A stretch of DNA of 64,000 bases from Leptospira meyeri (GTDB lineage: Bacteria; Spirochaetota; Leptospiria; Leptospirales; Leptospiraceae), in the NCBI RefSeq assembly GCF_004368965.1, contig NZ_SORO01000001.1, forward strand, positions 248,001 through 312,000, read 5' to 3'. The position numbers were made by a program, and so were the translations under genes. The notes under the pieces were generated by a model. That model did not search any database. It was not told the DNA's origin and saw nothing but the letters and a program-made list of their open reading frames with translations. This document shows positions 62,565 to 64,000 of this stretch, piece after piece (position 1 is the stretch's first letter; each line of letters begins with the position of its first letter).

Positions 62565-62569
62565 TTTAA

Positions 62570-62983
62570 TTAGTTTTCAACTTCTATTATCGAGTCGTAA
62601 TTTTTTCTGAACCATTTTTTGTGCTTGATTGTTTTCTTTGGTTTTTGGTTATTAATCCGCCTCTTTTCCCACTGTTCAAAGGTTTCTTTTTCTATCATTA
62701 TTTTTAGATCTGGTTCTTGATGTGATATGATTTCTAAACGTTTCTTTACTTCTTCAAGTGAAAAATCGAATATTAAATTACCAAATGCTTCATCTAAAAA
62801 TGATGGTGCATATCCAGCTGTATTGTCAATGTTGATTATTAATTTAAAATTATTATCTATAGCTTTTTTGAATTCAGAATTTAATACTTTGTGGTAAAAT
62901 TCCTCTCCAGAATTTGCACTAATTTTGCAATGTCTTAAGCCAGGAAATTCTGAAAAATCTTTAACATTAATGACTTTATTCAT
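62570..62983 (-). CDS. STAS-like DUF4325 protein
   Basis: A 137-residue protein with the DUF4325 signature: INIDNTAGYAPSFLDEAFGNLIF, a STAS-like fold. DUF4325 proteins are partners of small HATPase proteins in uncharacterised signalling or defence-linked pairs. ATG 62983 overlaps the stop of the HATPase gene by 4 nt, so the two are translationally coupled. Confidence 0.85.
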   Translation of the reverse strand: MNKVINVKDFSEFPGLRHCKISANSGEEFYHKVLNSEFKKAIDNNFKLIINIDNTAGYAPSFLDEAFGNLIFDFSLEEVKKRLEIISHQEPDLKIMIEKETFEQWEKRRINNQKPKKTIKHKKWFRKNYDSIIEVEN

Positions 62984-64000
62984 ATTAACCCCATTTTTAA
63001 ATTATCCTTCGTAACTTCCCAACGATATAAAGTTCCTTCAAATTCATGGCCTTGCATTTCTTTAGATTTTTTTTCGTCCGAAAAGTTTAACATAACATTA
63101 TTCGTAATTACAGTAAGGTTAGAAATAATTCCGTTATCATATGCCTTTTTTATCGATGGTAATCCTTTATTTCGATTGATTTCTTCAGTTTTGGAATTAT
63201 ATTTTTTAATGAAAGCTCCTTTTAATACTTCATCCGATGTTTTATTAGATAGAACATCCTTTAAAAATCTTGTGAATTTTTTCTTCAGTGTTTTTAAAAT
63301 TCCTTTTCCTACATCAGTAATTGTAAAAATTACTTTTTCTTCCTCATATTTCACACCAAATAGCCATTGATTATTAAGAGTCTCACCCCATTCTATAGAA
63401 TTTCCGCAGATTTCAAGCATTATTGTGCGTAATTTAGGAAAGTGGCTTTCCTTGCCACTCAAATGTTTTACAACGTGCTGAACGGATTTACTAATTGAAA
63501 TGTTGTCTTTTTGGCTTAACAATTCAGAACCCTTTTCGATAAAAAATAAATCAGATTTTTCTGATTTATCAAAGGGTTTTCCCTTATCATCAAACATAAA
63601 AGTTAGTAGTCCAGATTCTATTACAAGTTTTTTGCATTGCTCGCTTTCGGGATAATTCCCGCGCAATATAATTTTTTTGAATTTTAAGTCTCTACTAATG
63701 GCAATAAGAACACAAACTGAACTGTAATCTATTTTTTCGACTTTGGAAATATCCATTTCAACATAACAGGTTTTATTAACTTTATTAATTGCTCCTAGGT
63801 CGCGTAATTCAGTAAAGAATCTTAGACATTCTTCAGTATTTCTGAGGAGATCCAATTGAGAAGGTGCTTTTATTGGATTAACTCTTAAATACTCAATCCT
63901 ATGTTGTCTTTGGTATATAGGTAATCTATTGGGATTGTATTTTTTATTTCGTCTTGGTTTGCGTCCGATTTTTTGGGATCTTTTGTCATGCCATTGTTTA
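62980..64000 (-). CDS. STAS-HATPase fusion protein (5' partial at window end)
   Basis: The frame stays open to the window edge, so the start is outside. The visible upstream part is very basic (SQKIGRKPRRNKKYN, LPIYQRQHRIEYLRV); a TTG at 63855 could be misread as a start. The middle is a STAS-like domain (CYVEMDISKVEKIDYSSVCV). The end is a GHKL ATPase: N-box MLEICGNSIEWGE and G1 box FTITDVGKGI. No phosphoacceptor His or receiver domain is visible. It resembles anti-sigma/SpoIIAB-like switches. Confidence 0.8.
   Translation of the reverse strand, partial: KQWHDKRSQKIGRKPRRNKKYNPNRLPIYQRQHRIEYLRVNPIKAPSQLDLLRNTEECLRFFTELRDLGAINKVNKTCYVEMDISKVEKIDYSSVCVLIAISRDLKFKKIILRGNYPESEQCKKLVIESGLLTFMFDDKGKPFDKSEKSDLFFIEKGSELLSQKDNISISKSVQHVVKHLSGKESHFPKLRTIMLEICGNSIEWGETLNNQWLFGVKYEEEKVIFTITDVGKGILKTLKKKFTRFLKDVLSNKTSDEVLKGAFIKKYNSKTEEINRNKGLPSIKKAYDNGIISNLTVITNNVMLNFSDEKKSKEMQGHEFEGTLYRWEVTKDNLKMGLI

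Larger units (their letters stand above)
20685..64000. mobile_element. Putative genomic island / integrated element at tRNA-Leu (right end outside window)
   Basis: After tRNA-Leu the sequence becomes visibly more AT-rich and the gene content turns accessory: transposase, toxin-antitoxin, metal efflux, Rhs, restriction, PrimPol replication gene and a tyrosine recombinase. Housekeeping genes stop at 20.6 kb. I did not find a second copy of the tRNA 3' end by eye, so the right boundary is unknown and several elements may be stacked. The extent is an inference; the change in character at 20685 is seen directly. Confidence 0.5.

Noticed and set aside
20685..64000. Complete prophage
   Set aside because: No capsid, terminase, portal, tail or lysis genes were recognised; a polymerase, primase and recombinase alone do not make a phage.

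Overview
The window looks like a piece of a low-GC Gram-negative chromosome, most probably a spirochaete of the family Leptospiraceae. This is inferred from several signs: many predicted lipoproteins with lipoboxes ending FNSC, IWNC, ITVNC or ILNC, frequent TTG and GTG starts with ATGA/TTGA stop-start overlaps, and a split GshA + ATP-grasp pair. A second clue is a SufS-SufU-SufT block beside glutathione genes. No 16S rRNA or other species marker is present, so the genus is not proven.

The window has two parts. Positions 1-20.6 kb are ordinary, tightly packed chromosome. They hold the end of an Fe-S assembly operon (sufS-sufU-sufT) running into ggt, gshA and a glutathione-synthetase ATP-grasp gene. 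Convergent to these is a nine-gene minus-strand run: glutaredoxin, CGFS monothiol glutaredoxin, BolA, GST, a second BolA, an ABC-2 exporter pair, trhO and a disulfide reductase. Next come a LysR regulator divergent from doxX-quinone oxidoreductase-SDR, then endonuclease I, MAPEG, glyoxalase II, serA, a lipoprotein, lysS, a DUF218-like protein and tRNA-Leu(GAG). The theme is thiol/glutathione metabolism, Fe-S trafficking and detoxification.

From the 3' end of tRNA-Leu (20684) to the window end the sequence is visibly more AT-rich and accessory. An IS1595-like transposase frame abuts the tRNA and reads antisense through it. Then follow higBA, a metal-efflux operon (TolC-type, HME-RND, P-type ATPase, ICMT-like), Kelch/outer-membrane genes, a 2.3-kaa SpvB/FG-GAP/Rhs protein, and a SRAP / family-B polymerase / RecA-like operon. 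After these come a small membrane operon with a degenerate PlsC-like acyltransferase, a replication-integration core (PrimPol, Xre, tyrosine recombinase), a phosphatase, orphan hsdR with a YgjP-type metallopeptidase, and a STAS/HATPase + DUF4325 pair cut by the window end. I read this as an integrated element or composite island at tRNA-Leu; its far end is not in the window.

The most unusual structure is a repeated non-coding/gene module. Two diverged genes for the same membrane-protein family (32120 and 44372) each follow a conserved leader of about 120-140 nt. The leader holds a promoter, a small hairpin with a compensatory pair change, and a terminator-shaped hairpin about 20 nt before the start codon. 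Each gene is followed by a conserved ~160-nt element. A third copy of that element (23681) lies directly behind a copy of the leader-type terminator with no gene between, and is followed by a decayed copy of the gene that flanks the second element. One of the two genes carries an in-frame TGA. A second candidate novelty is the four-gene operon at 45630-49400, which looks like a DNA-damage-tolerance cassette with a non-canonical polymerase.
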